Origin: Filosporella fistucella
Lineage: Eukaryota; Ascomycota; Leotiomycetes; Helotiales
Length of the DNA stretch: 64,000 bases
Direction: 5' to 3'
Assembly (NCBI GenBank): GCA_030077755.1
Contig: JAQJZZ010000007.1
Span: forward strand, 496,001-560,000
Shown here: piece after piece, positions 45,950 to 59,768 of the stretch
How the letters are laid out: every line of letters starts with the position of its first letter
How positions within the stretch are numbered: position 1 is the first letter of the stretch
Notes under the pieces: model-generated
Databases searched by the model: none
The model's input: the letters and a program-made list of their open reading frames with translations, nothing else
What the model was told of the DNA's origin: nothing
Made by a program: the position numbers and the translations under genes

Positions 45950-47947
45950 GTATTTAAGACTGCTAATGTGTAGATTTGTCTGGATACAGAGGCATTAAGT
46001 TGTGAATATGGTGATTAGCCCCTAGAACTGAGAGCTAAGAGATTAAGGCTGTAGCTTTACATGCTCCTATGTCTAAGTAAGAAAATAAGATTCTTGCTTA
46101 GAGAGCGGAATCGGAGCAAATATTCTTCTTTGGTGAGGCTGTAATGAAAGGAAGAATAGAAGGCTGCTGCTGCCTTGTAGCATGTTGTCATTCCGTGATA
46201 TAAGCAGGTCACGTGCCAAATACTGAGGAGCCACAAATGGAAGAACTATTAGTAGTCAAATGCATAATATTTTGGTTATATAACCCAGTTGACCTGCCAC
46301 AGAGTAACTTAGATTCCGCATTTAAGCTATGTGATATATTGATATCGTGTTGTTATCACTTGTCTTGCTTAATGTGAGAGAATCAAGGACCGAAAATTGA
46401 CGACAAGAAGCTAACAGCGGAACGTTGTGACAGCGGCTCGAGCTTTGAAAGATCTACACGCAAAGACAGCTGCAATTGAATTCCCCCATCCAATAATCCA
46501 GACTTATGGACACCATTTCGGCCATATGCTCGTGTCTCCTTTGACTTGCATCATTGCTGCTGCAAAGGATCGTGCGATCGAGCATCAGAATACTGAAAGA
46601 CAAGACACTGGCTCGAATAGCCGCAAAGGAATACGACCCACCAGTTCAAAAGACCAATGCACTTGATCGTACCTTTGTAAATCCCCCACGCAATCATCCT
46701 CCACCCATTGCAAATCTCCAAGACTTGTCACGATCAGCGTGTTCTCCACCTTGCTGTGGAGTTTCATAATTTGATCTGACAAGGAGCGGAATTGGTTCCC
46801 TGAACAGCAGTCCACATTTACAAAAACGATTGGCGGCTGTGGCTGCTTATCGGGCAGATTCGCTGAGAAATGATTCAGGGGCCGAATAAATTCAAGAAGG
46901 TTAAAGTGAGGAAAAGGAAGCGAATAAGAGGCGAATCAAGACGGGAGGCGAAATATATAAAGAGGGATACGTGCGCGATAAGAGAAGGCACAGAATTGCA
47001 ATTTGCATTATTTGAAACGCCAAGATATATTGACCGAACTCCGAATTGAATCGGCTTGGCTAAGTCATTGCGTGAATATGGAAAGACTTAGAAAAGCTTC
47101 TTTGTTTCGCCGCCGTGAAAGTGAAGCTCCCTTGATCCGGTTATACGAGAAGCATAAAACGTGCATAATTTGTCGTGCACAAGCTTGAGCCAGTAGCAGT
47201 ATTATTCGCGGTTGTGCAAAATTTGATTCAGGTGTCCTGCAGCAATGACGTCGGTTGAGAGACAACCGAAGAACGTTGGAAAAGAGGCGCTCTTGGCAGG
47301 TCTAGAAAAGGGTGGAGAATTTGTTGATTAAATCCAATTAAAATTCTTATCTTAATCGTGTCTTCTCTTTTCAGACCAGCGAGGTGGTGGGTGCTCCTAG
47401 TATCTGTGATATTTTTGGGATTTCTTGCCGATGGTGTGTCTCTGCTTGTTGGGAGCAATTGGTGCTGGTGGCTTTAGGTGGGCAAGTGGGCAAGGTGGAC
47501 TGCCCTGACGAGTGCAAGGGGACCAGGGTTCAAAGCTAGAAGGAGCATCGACGACATTGCTGGGTAGATAGGTAGATAATGGACCAGACTACAGGACAGA
47601 CGGAAGTTTCTTCGATCGATTTCATACATACTATTTTCTTCCACCTCTTCGACATCTCTCCACTTTGTGACTTCTGAACATATTCCACATTACTTGAACC
47701 TCTTTGTCTGCATAGACGCCACACTCGCTTTAACTATTTCTTCAGTACACGAATCAGGTCCACTGCTAGCTTCTTATTGCCAAATTTCAATTTGAAGCTT
47801 TATCTCCTATCGACCCGGATTTAGAATATCAATTGGTGCTGCAAAGACTGTCGCTATCGACCGAAAATCTGCAAAGGGTTCATTCCTGAAGCACATTCTT
47901 GCTGAAGATAGATATACGCCCACAAACGATTGGATTGCTCTGCCAAA
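45950..47947. other. intergenic region, no supported gene
   Basis: About 2 kb, AT-rich from 45950 to 46390. It must hold the HET promoter (minus) and the MscS promoter (plus). Frames at 46427-46769 and around 47000-47460 are short and show no domain. Confidence 0.5.
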
Positions 47948-50900
47948 ATGTCGACACCAATACACGAGAAAGAGCAATATTCCTTCCCAGCTTTTGCTCC
48001 AGATCCACCTGCAAACCAACAGCAACAACACGATAGAAGATCATCGGATGAGGATGGGACATTACAAGGGGAAGGATATGATGATGGGGTGGATCACAAT
48101 CATCTGCGAGTTACAACCAGTTACGCCCATGGTCAGGATTTTATAGGGAAAGACCGCGAACAGCGCTCTCCTATGTCCCTCTCCCAGCAAAGGGAACAAT
48201 CACAACGGTTGGACGATGACCTGGAGATGCTGCGAGCAGAAAGAGTGGTATCCAATGCAGAGCGCTCGGCACAAGAAAATGGTATCGGAAGGTCGAAATC
48301 AATGGCTCGGTCAAGGTCTCGAAATAATGCTGAGCCGGTAGATGATTTCGATATTGATACCACACCTATACACGAGAAGACAAAAGTTTATCGACCGCCG
48401 GAGAACCCAAGTACCAAATTTTCATTGCTGTTTAAAAAGATACATAATTCAAGCTGGCTGGTTCGGTATTTTTTCTATATTTCGCCGTTTGCACTTCTCC
48501 TTCTCATTCCGACGTTATTTGGTCGGTTCCTTTTCAAGGAGACTACAGTTGGAGGGGTTCGATTGATGTGGTTTGGAATTTGGTTGGAGGTTGTGTGGTT
48601 GACTCTTTGGCTTTCGAGAGTAAGTGGAATTCTTGTTGCACAACGTCAATCATAATTAATAGTTTACAGATTATCGCAAAATGTATACCTTATCCTATGG
48701 GATTGATTTCGAGTATTTTCACGAATAACAGCAAGAAATGGAGAGACTTAGGAAAAGCTCTGGAAGTCCCAGCAACATTATTTTTTTGGATGCTGGCGAT
48801 CGAGATCTCTTTTCTACCTACTATGAAGAACCACCATTTGAATGGAAACACCGGAACGAGACCTTGGGAGACGATTGTCAACAAACTTATCATTTCTGCC
48901 CTGGTCGGAGTATCTTTGAATTTCTTCGAGAAAATCATCATTCAGCTTATCGCCATCAGTTTCCATTTGCGAACATACGCAGATAGGATTGAGGTCAACA
49001 AGTTTCAAATATCGAGTTTGGTTAAGTTATACATCTATTCCAAGGAGAAGATTGCCATGGAGGATTCCGAGTTCGAATTGAACAACCAGACTGGACCATC
49101 TTCTGGAGCTAGAACACCAATGGCTTACGTCAACAAGGCACAAAAGAATGCTCGTCAGGCTTTCACTAAAGTTGGAGATGTTGCTGGAAAGGTGGCTGGA
49201 GATTTCACTGGACAAGCTGTAAAGTCTAGTACACACCCACATCAAGTGTAAGCATTCATGATAGGAGCATTAGAGATATACTGACATATCATAGTGTCCT
49301 CCAACTTTTATCCACAACAACTGGTGCCCAAGTTCTGGCACGTCGACTCTATCGAACTTTCGCCCAGGATGATTCCGAAACCGTACTTGCAGACGATTTG
49401 AAGAATGCTTTTGACAATGACGACGAAGCCGATGCTGCGTTTTCTATGTTCGACAAGGATCTCAATGGAGATATTTCAATGGAAGAGCTGGAAGCTGTCT
49501 GTGTCGAGATTGGTCGAGAACGAAAGGCCATCACTGCATCTCTAAAGGATCTTGATTCTGTTGTGTCAAAATTGGACGATGTCTTCATGTTTATCGTTGT
49601 CATCATCACGATCCTCGTATTGATCTCCCTCATTTCAACCTCAGCAAGTGGAGTCATCGGTTCAGCTAGCTCCACGATTCTAGCACTCTCTTGGCTTTTC
49701 TCTGCAACAGCTCAAGAATTCCTTCAGTCTGTCATCTTCGTGTTCGTCAAGCACCCGTTTGATGTTGGGGATCGTGTCACTATTTATGGAAATACTGGAT
49801 CCCAAATGAAGGGTGATGACTATTTCGTCAAGGAGATCGCTTTGCTGTACACCGAGTTCAAAAAGATGGAAGGCCATGTTGTGCAGGCACCAAACAGTTA
49901 CCTTAACACCCTCTTCATCCTCAATCAACGACGATCTGGAGGTCTCGCTGAAGCTGTACCTGTCACTGTCAAATTTGGCACAACTTTGGATCAAATTGAT
50001 ACCCTTCGTCAACGCCTTCTAGAATTTGTTGGTTCTGAAAACAGAGAGTATCAGAAGAACATTCTCACCGAGTTGACTACTATTTACGAGGCTCACTCTA
50101 TCACTCTGAACGTCGTTTTTTTCTACAAGTCAAACTGGCAGAATGAACTTCTCCGTCTTCAACGTCGTAACAAATTTATCTGCGCAATGATGGTTACCAT
50201 GCATGAAATTGGTATGGAAGGTCCACGCATGCGTCTTCCTGGTGCTACGAGTGGCTTCCCGGTTCATCTCAACGATGCTTACCCACATAACAACCCGACA
50301 ACCGAGAGCACACTCCCAGGAGACAATGGACCAGGGCCCCGCTCCGGCAGTCTCGTTCGTGAAGACTCTCAATTCCGTCCTGTGGATCCTACAGCACCAG
50401 TTCAACCAGCTCGTTCTCATCCATCTATTCTCCGCAACCGCGGCGCATCTATCTCTCGTCAACGAGGCGAAAGTATATCTGCAATGGGCAAACGTGTTGA
50501 TTTCTCTTTGGGGATGTCATCTATCTCATCTGGGGCAGATTTCGGTGATGTTTACGAAGACCGGAAACCGATCCTTCCTCCTGTCATCCGTATGACTTCC
50601 CCATCACCTGCACCAACCAAGAACAGGGAGAGTGAAGATGGCGGCAGTTTGGGTAAGACAAGCAGTAGAGATAGCGCCATGAGTAAAGTCCTCAGCGGCA
50701 CGTCCAGTAACCGAACACATCGCAACCGCTTTTTCTCGCGGAGCAAAAGTCGTCTGGGAACCGCAGAAGAAGGCACCCGACTATCTGATCTAGAAGCTGG
50801 AACGAGGGAATTTGGCGTGGCAGATATGCCTGATATCCCAGAAGCTAGCGGAGCTAGTTCTGGAAACTGGGCAGAAGACAATGAGAAGGAGATTAGAGGC

Positions 50901-51062
50901 GGAAGTCTTGATCTGGGAAAGAGTGCCGGTAGAATTGATCCAAGGACTGGTATCGTTAGTCCACAAGCAGTAGCTAGAGATAGTGCTGTTGAGAGGGGGG
51001 ATTTACCAATGGCTAGTAGTGTAAGAAGAAGTATGACGGAGCAGGTTGGGAAGAAGAGGTAG
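47948..51062 (+). CDS. EF-hand MscS-family mechanosensitive channel
   Basis: Homologue of the fission-yeast Msy1/Msy2 channels, which sit in endoplasmic-reticulum membranes and control calcium entry on hypo-osmotic shock. Exons 47948-48619, 48670-49247 and 49295-51062 give 1005 residues. N-terminal 150 residues are polar and Ser/Gln-rich; membrane segments follow ([31 protein letters not shown], and others). An EF hand lies at about 470-481 ([12 protein letters not shown], with Asp/Asn/Asp ligands). Then the MscS pore helix region [20 protein letters not shown] and the beta domain [13 protein letters not shown]. The C-terminal 250 residues are Ser/Arg-rich and look disordered and phosphorylatable. 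Splices are all consensus. Confidence 0.93.
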
Positions 51063-51546
51063 ATCTGAGGAAAGCAAGAGTGTATATATGGAATAGCTGG
51101 GGCATTTGTGAATTAGCGGGAGTTGAATCACGGGTGTGATGGTGATGGATAGATTTCTGGTCTAGCCTGGTACGATATAGTCTTGGCTATTGTTTTATAT
51201 TTATAGAAGGTATAGATGGTGGATCTGATAGGGTAGAAGGAAATTATGGAGTTTCCATGTTTGGTACACTTTTTTCTCTCATCTTACCTCATCTCATCTG
51301 TCTCCGGACTGGATGGGAGAACATATCATGCACGTGAGTGATGCCTGCTGCTTTCCATTTGATAGTCTTGCTTTTCAGGTTTATACTCTCTTCCTTCAGT
51401 ATTTATGCAAATTTCACATTCCGCACAGATCGAATGTAGATGGTACATGTCACTTCGCCCTCCTGTCTCTTCCTGGTCATAAATGCACCATCTCCCTTAT
51501 ATAAACGTATTTTTGTATACAAATCTTTCTAACTCCCTCCTGTATC
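51063..51546. other. convergent intergenic region
   Basis: About 480 bases between the ends of the MscS gene and the second dehydrogenase. Nothing recognised. Confidence 0.5.
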
Positions 51547-52656
51547 TCAGAAATCGAATTTTACCTTCAATTTATCTCCCCTAACAATCTCCTCTTCTTT
51601 CGCCATCAACTCCGGCATATCCCATGTGACATTCACATATCTCCCAGATAACCAAGGTCGTCTCTTTCGTGTGAGAAATGTGATGGTATCTGCGCTTAAT
51701 TCGGGGGTTTCGACGAAGACTTTGAATCGTTAGTATCTTTTTCTATAGCTACAAAAGGCTCCTGAAACTTTCAATGCTCGGGAGAAGAGAAATTGTGAAG
51801 AAATTTGAGTAAAGATGTACAGAATAAGTAGTACATCCAAAGGCCAAAAAAAATAATACTTACTATGTTCCATCCCCTCCGGCACGCCTTCCACGCCCCC
51901 TATAATATCCGTAGGCACATTCCCCGGATGAATACTCCAAGCCAACACACCCTGCTCTCCATACTCCTTCGCAATAAACTCCATCAACCTCACCACCGCC
52001 AGTTTACTAGGCTGGTACGCGCTGAGCGTAGGCATAACCACCAGCGCCCCCACACTCGCTGTCGTAATAATAGTCCTATCCCCTCCTCTAAGTAACAACG
52101 GTAAAAAAGAGCGAGAGATAAGATACGGTCCTTTTAAATTGACTTCCCAAACCCTCCACCACTCTTCAGGGTTAGAATCAGCGACCGCAGCAAAAGAACC
52201 CAGGATCCCGGCATTATTGATCACGATATCTAATCTTCCGAATTCTCTCTCTACTTTTTGAGCTGCGTCCTCGGTGCTAGATTGAGATGTGATATCTAAT
52301 GCCACTTCCAAGACTTTTGGTGCAGGGCGCCCTGCAGAAGAAGCAGCAGCTAGGATCTTTGAGCGCACGGAAGAGAGGGGAGAGCGTGCGCCGATGGCGA
52401 TTTGAGATGCTCCTGCGCGGGCGAAAGAGATAGATATCGCTTTTCCGATGCCGCGCGAGGCACCGGCTATGAAGATGCTTTTTCCGAGGTGGGTTGCGGA
52501 TGTCAATGGGGAAATGGAGGCGTAGGTGTCGTTGTGCAGGGTGGGTGTTACGTCGTAGTCTCCTGGGAGGAGTTAGTTTCATTCGAGGGAGAGATTATTG
52601 GGGGAGGGGGTACCGGGTCCTTCTATGGGATTTATACTTCCTCTTGGTGGTGGCAT
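51547..52656 (-). CDS. Short-chain dehydrogenase/reductase
   Basis: Classical SDR enzyme. Minus-strand exons 52656-52614, 52562-51864 and 51719-51547 give 304 residues. Cofactor motif TGxxxGxG appears as AGASRGIGKAISISFARAGA; NNAG in LDIVINNAGILGS; catalytic Ser in TTASVGALV; YxxxK in AYQPSKLAVVRLM; and HPGNVPTDI after the active site. The last exon (FVETPELSADTITFLTRKRR then GRYVNVTWDMPELM) is the usual end of this fungal subfamily, supporting the splice. The first exon codes a short Pro-rich leader. The substrate is unknown; ketone or alcohol reduction with NAD(P)H is expected. A TCACGTGA site (52722-52729) lies 66 bases upstream of the start. Confidence 0.9.
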
Positions 52657-53623
52657 TTTGAGTTGAGGATTTGAATGAATGAATAAATATGATGGACTAT
52701 GGGAGGGAGTAAGTGTTGATATCACGTGAACTCTTCCTGACAACGGGAGAAAAGTACAACGCTTGGCTGTTTTGAAAAAAAAATGTGTTTTCAGGTTATG
52801 TAAAGAATGTATAAATGATGACTTCTCCAAGATAATCCGGCAGCATTCATCTTTTATATAAATATAAGCTGACGTACAAACCAAAAGTTATATGCAGCAA
52901 GTCGGTGATAACGCTTATTTCCCAGATGGGGCTCCACTCTCCACTTCTGTGCATGAATCGGGGTTTGGGGGTGAGGAATATCGGAGTTAGAGCTTGTGAG
53001 AGATTTGTTTTGAGTGAGTAGTGATGAGTGGGCAGAGTTGTGGTTCGGGGTTATGCTGACGAATGAGGGGGGTGGGGTGTGAATCGGCGTTTAGGTTTGG
53101 TTGTATCTCGGCGCGTGGTTATGGTTAAGGGAGATATGTGAGTGGATGAGTGGTTCAGGTAGTACTTTATGTGGCTGGTGTGTATTAATTTCTATATCTA
53201 AATCTATATCTATAACTTTTTTCTAAGTACATATGAAATGAAAAAGGAGTGGACAGCTACATAGCCTTTGTTGAATTGTCAAACCCAAGAACCCTTTCGA
53301 TTTTGCCAAAGTCTCTTTCGGTACCCCGCGACTGGAGCATCTCTCAAGATAACGGTTACTTGTATCTACCGGGAAGTCGATACTCTACCCTATGATACGA
53401 AATCATGCCCTGGAGATTTGACGTTGATTGATTACGCTAGGCTGTACCTAAGTCGAAATCGGAATGTCGAAGGAATATGTGGTGGGGTAGTTTGACACTT
53501 ATTCACTTTCACAAACATCACCCTCACTTCCACTCCCATCCTCTGCATCATCCTCTGGAATAGAACTACTCATAAAATTACTATTATGCTATCTCTATAT
53601 CGTCCAATCATAACAATCATCGC
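52657..53623. other. intergenic region
   Basis: About 970 bases holding the dehydrogenase promoter and the tyrosinase 3' region. G-rich and TG-rich simple sequence occurs around 52950-53160. No gene seen. Confidence 0.5.
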
Positions 53624-54973
53624 TTACTCGTATGTATAACAAAATGGTCCCGCAGTCGTACTCATCAACTCTCTCATCGCAATCGCTCCCACAGCCGGAT
53701 CACTACCAACCGCAAAGCCCAAATCAATCACCGTATCCAAAGTCGTATTCGCCGATTCAGGGTAATTCAGGAATGTACCTGTGCCCGCAATCGCATTTCG
53801 GCGATTCTTCAAATCGAGATTCTGCCACATCCACCAGACGCGATCAATCATTCCGTGGTGGAGGTAAAATGCTGGGTCGCCGGGTGAGGTGAATGTATCT
53901 CCTCCTGGGTTGCCGGCAATGGTGTAGTGGCCACCTCCATGGACACCGATAGAGCCTGAGCCTGGGACACCTTGCATGACGAGTTGGAAATCGGCGATGT
54001 TGTTGTTTTGGGTGATGAGGTTGGTGATGGCTGTAGTGTTGGAGTACATGTCGTTGACTTTGCTGCCGATGTCACGGACGAGACAGCGGGGATTGTAGTC
54101 TAATCCTGTGCCAGTAGTTGAGCCACCGCCGTTGAGAGGAAGAGAGACAGGTCCTAGGTTGACGGACATGTCTTTGAATGGGCCCGAGGTGACGCATCCA
54201 CCGCCATCTCCAGCTGGAAGGTGAACATCTGGGTATGGTGGGAGGACTAGGACTAAGTCGCCCTTGTCTGCGATGAACTCGCCATTGCCGGACATGCTAG
54301 TTGCGCTTCCATCGAAGACTGGTCCGGCTGTGGTGTTGGATGAGAATAATCCCCAGTTCCAGTATCTGTTTTTTTCGTTAGGCTTGAAAGATTTGACAAT
54401 ATCAGTTGGGTTTCTTACGGCTGAGTTCCCGTGTAGCCACATTCGTTCTTGAGCGCTTGCTCATAGGTGTAAGTGAACCACCTGTGCCATGCGAGGAAAG
54501 TTCCCTGAAATTTCGTCAGCTGTATTTCCAGATTGGGAGAATGGTGCATACGGTGTAGTGAATAAATAAGGTTTGATTTATGTGCGTGCCAACGAAGTCA
54601 TCATAACGAGACCTCGCACCTGGGATAAGCGATGATGGTGTGGCTGCTGTCTTGTTCTGAAGACAAAGTACCGCATCGGTATAAGCGATTCTCTCCACAG
54701 AGCTGAGTGAACCCCTGATAGAAGGTTAAATTGGTGCTCGATTAGGTTTTATGGACAGATTTCATACCATTCTTTTCGCACAGACATATTTGCCCTTGTG
54801 CACCTGGTGCTACGCTTTGACTGGGCTTCCTCCAAAGCCTGCAACTCATTGGCCGAAGCAATGCTCGCCAACTTATTGAGAAGTGTCAAGGACGACATTT
54901 CTTCCTCGGGCACTGGAGCAGCTGAAGCTACTCCAGCGAGGAGAGCCAATGCGAGTGGCTTGGAGAAATGCAT
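53624..54973 (-). CDS. Short secreted tyrosinase
   Basis: Type-3 copper oxidase that hydroxylates phenols and oxidises catechols. Minus-strand exons 54973-54768, 54714-54552, 54504-54419 and 54365-53624 give 398 residues. Signal peptide about 1-19 (MHFSKPLALALLAGVASA). CuA ligands are His in THINQTLFIHYT and AWHRWF, the last two brought together by splicing at IHYT|GTFLAWHR. CuB ligands are in GVHGGGHYTIAG and DPAFYLHHGMIDRVWWMW, with the final conserved HH. No long C-terminal activation domain follows; the protein stops shortly after, as in the short tyrosinases of ascomycetes. Likely substrates are external phenols or melanin precursors. Confidence 0.93.
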
Positions 54974-57055
54974 GGTGACCAGGAAATGTTCCTTGTATGG
55001 TTGAAAAGGAGCGGCCCGAGAGTCACTCAATTACAAGTTTGAAAGGTGAAAGAAACAAAAGTCAGTTGAAGTTGAGCAATGCCGATCAGGTAGAGATGAA
55101 GAAGGTTATTTAAGTATTCATCGAATAATTAAGAGATTGACTGCTGACATGCCGGATAATGCTTCCGACTCCTTTTTCTCAATTAGGGCTTTTCAATTGA
55201 CCTGTAGAAGTGTCGGAGATGACCAGCAGTTCATTGCATTAGAGTAATTTTCAGTCAGCGGTGCAAAATCTTGCAGAGGAAACTCTTGCCCGTAGGAGCG
55301 GAGCGGGGCGAAACGACAATGTCAGTATAGACGGAGCAATTAGGAGGGGTCTAGTGGGGTATGAATTGATAGTGTTGGAAGATTATGCAAGGATGCTGAT
55401 CTTTTTGGGACATTTCGTTCTTCGGATTGAATAACGAATCGCAACATGTTCCGGCCCAATATTATTGCTCAAGTACTTTGTGATAATGCGTTCTGCATTT
55501 CTGGCGGCTCTCTGTCACAAATGGTAACGATAGTCAAGATCTCGGGTGGAGATAAATCCCCGCCCTTATAGACTGTAACCCCAGGAATTAATATATAAAT
55601 CCTTGAGGCGTTCGGAGTGTTTGAGAACATGTGGCGAAGAATTGTGGAGTAAAGTGGAACAACTTCCTCTCTCGTACGTTAATTCCTGGCAATTTCTTGC
55701 GAAATCCACTATGCTCTTGGAAAGAACTTGGATCCCCTGTTTTTAGTCTATCATCCGGGGTAGAGTGTCACCATCCGCGGCACACTCCAAATCGACCGGC
55801 ATTAGTTTCAAAGTCTAACACCATGCCAAGTTCCCGCCGATTAAAGGTACCAAACATCGGTTGTTGGGCGTCAAGGTTAAGATCATTTGCGCAAGTCGGC
55901 TTGTCTCCCGCTGTCGAACTTTGCTGTACGTTATGGGACTCTCCACTGTCTCCAGCAATAAAGTTAAGTTTATCTTCAAGAATGGAATACTCAATTGGTA
56001 TATGCCGAGGAAATAAGTTCAAAGTAGAGTTGCGGGATTGACTCATGTCAATTCAAACAACAGAGACATACACAATTCAGAGTGAAGGATGGCAAGTACC
56101 GTTAAGTTAATGGGTAGAGCAAGCGGGCTGTCAAAAGAGGGGTCGTCTTGGCCAGAAACTTTATTAGTAACTCTTTTGAGAAAACATGCCCGGCTGGTGA
56201 CAGGCGCACCACTCACATGTTGATGAAGACATACTTGGAAGGATGGGATATCACTAACTAAGTCGAATCATTGTGAGCAGGTGAAATCCTTCGTTGGTAC
56301 CTACTTTCAAGCACCTGTAGCGTTGGAAGCTGCTCCTCCCGAAGGCTGGAATAGGGTCACTTAGTGGCTGAGCATACTTACGCGGCGTCAGGATATATCG
56401 TTCCTGTACACTAGTTTATGAGCTAGAGAAACCTTGGCAATCCCTCTACTCCACATTGATCCATTTTTATCCCACTTCCTCACCTTGGTGTTTCTGAATC
56501 AGATGTTTTGATTCCAGAAGTATCAGAAACATGTCAATTCATGCAATAATGGATTCGAACACTTCATGGAACAACCACTCAGCTCAGAGAGACAAGTGAT
56601 GCTTGTCAACATTGCCTTGCATTTCTAAATCCATCATTCAATCTGACTTCATCCCTTCTTCCACGTTTAGCATCGGATATAGACTGGAAAGTATAATATC
56701 ACAAGCTTCTGGAAAGGTTTGGCTTCCGTCCCGCCAGCCAACGAGAACCCCGGTAAACTAGACGTTCATGATTCACGCGCTATCAGACGAAATGGCGATC
56801 AGACCTGCCCGAATTCCCAAATGCAGGTACAGCCGTTCCTCGTTGTATCAAGTATTTTTTCCCAAGGTGACTTCGGCTTTTGAACCGACCATGTGCCACC
56901 CGAAGAGCAGAAACGGTTTTCTGCCTCCAAGTGTGGATAAAACAACGTGGACTGTCGTTTCATTCTCCTCGCCATATCATGGCCTGCATGCCCAGATCCA
57001 TCAATAATTTCTTCTTCTCAGATCACGGATTGAGTTACTGAGAGACGTTGACGAA
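54974..57055. other. long intergenic region, no supported gene
   Basis: About 2.1 kb between the divergent tyrosinase and SAT4-family genes. The longest frame (55631-56041, plus, 136 codons) resembles no family. No RNA gene or strong repeat seen. Confidence 0.5.
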
Positions 57056-58514
57056 ATGTCATCAACAGTATTTCTGCCTGGTGCGGATCAGCCAGATGAA
57101 AATCAAGGACCAGCGATCTTGGGAGCTACAATCATAACAACTGTATTAGCACTTGCGACTGTCTGTGCACGGTTATGGGTACGAGTGACGATTGTACGAG
57201 CTACGGGGTGGGACGTAAGTTGAGGTGATGCTTAAAGAGAACTTATCTGACGATATTTAGGATTATGTGATGCTTCTGGCAATGGTACTTTGAACAATTT
57301 ATCTTTCCAAAGTCATTTTGCTGACTTCAATAGGCTATGACCATATCTGGCATGGGTGTGGTGATTCCAGAAGTATTGTATGGTGCAGGCCGCCATGCAG
57401 CATATCTAGATCCAGCAAGAGCATCGATTGGATTAAAGCTCAACTTCATCACCCAACCCATTTTCCTATGGGCCATCACAACCGTCAAAATTTCCATAGC
57501 TTTATTCTTGCTCCGGATCGCTCCGACCCCTTTCTACCGACGAATTTTGTGGGGCATAATAGTCTTTCTGATTGTCTATACATTTGCCTCAATGATGACG
57601 ATCCTGTTGCAATGTACGAATATAGCGGTGCTCTGGGATTCAACAGTAACAGCAACTTGCTGGTCTATGAAAACCATCCAATCACTGAGTTATACTAATT
57701 CGAGTAAGTAAAAGCATGAAGCGCATACCCAGCGTCAGTTCAAGTCTGCTCACACTGACCACTACCTAGCTCTGAACATTTTGACTGATCTCACATTCGC
57801 CATCCTTCCAGTCCCAATGCTCTGGAATGTCCAAATCAATTCTCGCGTCAAGACTTCCCTCTTCTGCATCATGAGTCTTGGAGTATTGTACGTCTGAAAC
57901 AACATTCTTCGCGATACAAGATGCTAATATCACTCAGTGCATGCGCCGCAGCAATTGTAAAAGCGACATACATCACCAATTATGGTAAAACAGGAGACTT
58001 CCTCTGGGATTCGGCAGATCTCACTATCTGGACAGTGTACGTCTCTTAACCAGCTTATTGACGCAATTTTCTAACATCAATCGACAGTACCGAATGCAAC
58101 ACAGGAACCATAGCAGCCTGCCTACCCTGCCTGAAACCCCTCTTCAAACGCATTCTCGAATCCTCATGGGGCTCCCGTGGCCGTACCAAAAACTCCAATT
58201 CACAATCCCATAATCTCTCCAACTTACACAACTCCGGCCTCAACTCGAAATCTAGACATAAGAGCCAAATCGTGTCTAGAACAAGCAAGATCACTATGGG
58301 ACACAAGATCCAAATCCATTCAGGGATAGAGGATAATATCAGTGAGGAAAGCATATTACCTATTCAAGGGACAGGAGACGAGATCAGGAAGACGACAGTG
58401 GTTACAGTGGATAGGAGTGAGAGTGCCGGGAAAGCTGACCGGGAGAGGTGGGAAAGAGAAAGAGCGAAAGGAGGGGAGATGGAGCCCGAATGGAAGTTTG
58501 ATGATAGGGTTTAG
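57056..58514 (+). CDS. SAT4-family (rhodopsin-like) integral membrane protein
   Basis: Seven-helix membrane protein of the fungal SAT4/rhodopsin-domain family, many members of which are PTH11-like putative receptors; ligands are unknown. Six exons: 57056-57214, 57262-57285, 57334-57703, 57770-57887, 57938-58036 and 58088-58514, giving 398 residues. Family landmarks are RLWVRVTIVRATGWDDYVML at the second helix, rebuilt over the first intron; LWAITTVKISIALFLLR; the central QC..I...WD stretch; LNILTDLTFAILPVPMLW; and ECNTGTIAACLPCLKPLFKR before a Ser/Arg-rich cytosolic tail with many charged residues. The 24-base second exon is unusually short but gives the conserved DDYVMLLAM join. No CFEM domain precedes it. 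Confidence 0.9.
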
Positions 58515-59768
58515 GTGGTGCGATGTTCGAGATGGTGTACATTTTCCTTTTGAGCGCATTTTTTGTTCTATACCCTGAGTTTTTTCTATGACTGTTATGG
58601 TTTTTCTTTCCTCTGTCCTTTCATATGTCGCATTTCAAGTGTGAAGGGATCAGTTGGTTCATGAGATGTCAAGTAATGATCGAGTCACGAAGTTTCGAAG
58701 ATTGGGATTATGCGGGATGTAGCATAGAATTCTAATTTCATTTATTAACTCGTACCTGTCCTGACTGAAGATCCATCGTGAGTTTTAAAAATGTGGTTGT
58801 GTTGTAAAAAGTGATTGTGCAGATTCTCAAATTCGAGGTGATGGGAATGGACGAGCCACAGGCTATGGTTCAGCATGCTGCTGCTGAAAAATATAGGCGC
58901 TAACTTCCACAAGCCGTCCGAAAACTCATCCGAGCAGCCTAACCAAAACCATGTCCACAACACTTCAAATCCGTAAGGTAACAACGAATTGTAATGATAT
59001 GCACTTGATTGGAGATTTTTCTTTGGATATTAACGAATCTTCTACCTGCATTGTTTCATATATCAAACAATTTAATCAGCAAAACCTCCGAAGTGTTGAA
59101 GGCACATAGTTTTCCCTCGGTCAAAATGTCGATAGGTGGAAGAAAAGTGTGGCTAGCATGATGTAACTCGATATCCATGATTAGCAGGTAAAATGCCTCA
59201 GATTTGGGGATTGGCAGCTGTATGTAGAGTGAGCTGATAATATAGACTCGATTGAACAAGGGTGGAAAACAGCTCTAGAGCCCGCGATCCGCAATGAGAT
59301 ATGAGCGTCAAAGACGAGACGAGGTACCTCCACCTTTCAAATAATGAAAATGACAGAATTCTGTCCATTTATTGAGAAATTTAACATGTAATACTGAATC
59401 TAGGAAGGAAGAAAATAGAGTGTCTCTCTGGTGTTGCAACGGCGGCCAGTGCGAATCAAAGAGAGCACAGCAGGTGATAGGAACGAATGCGGTATGATTC
59501 CTTGGGAAACGAATTCAATCATCAAATGTCTCTCCTGGCTAATATCTCTAATGCGAAAGCGAAAACGAATAAATAAAAGGCTTGGATCTCTTCTGCTACT
59601 TTCCAATGCATTACCAATCTCCCACCACTATTTCCAATTCTTGGTCATTACCAACACACTCTTAGAAAACTCCCATACCCACAGCCAGCATGAACACGAG
59701 TGCGAAAGTGAAATCTGCATTAGAACTATTCATTCAAACATTCGTGAGAGAACCATTCGCTCAAAATA

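Noticed and set aside
41253..54973. Idea that the two dehydrogenases and the tyrosinase form a secondary-metabolite cluster
   Set aside because: There is no polyketide synthase, peptide synthetase, terpene cyclase or cluster regulator, and unrelated genes lie between them.
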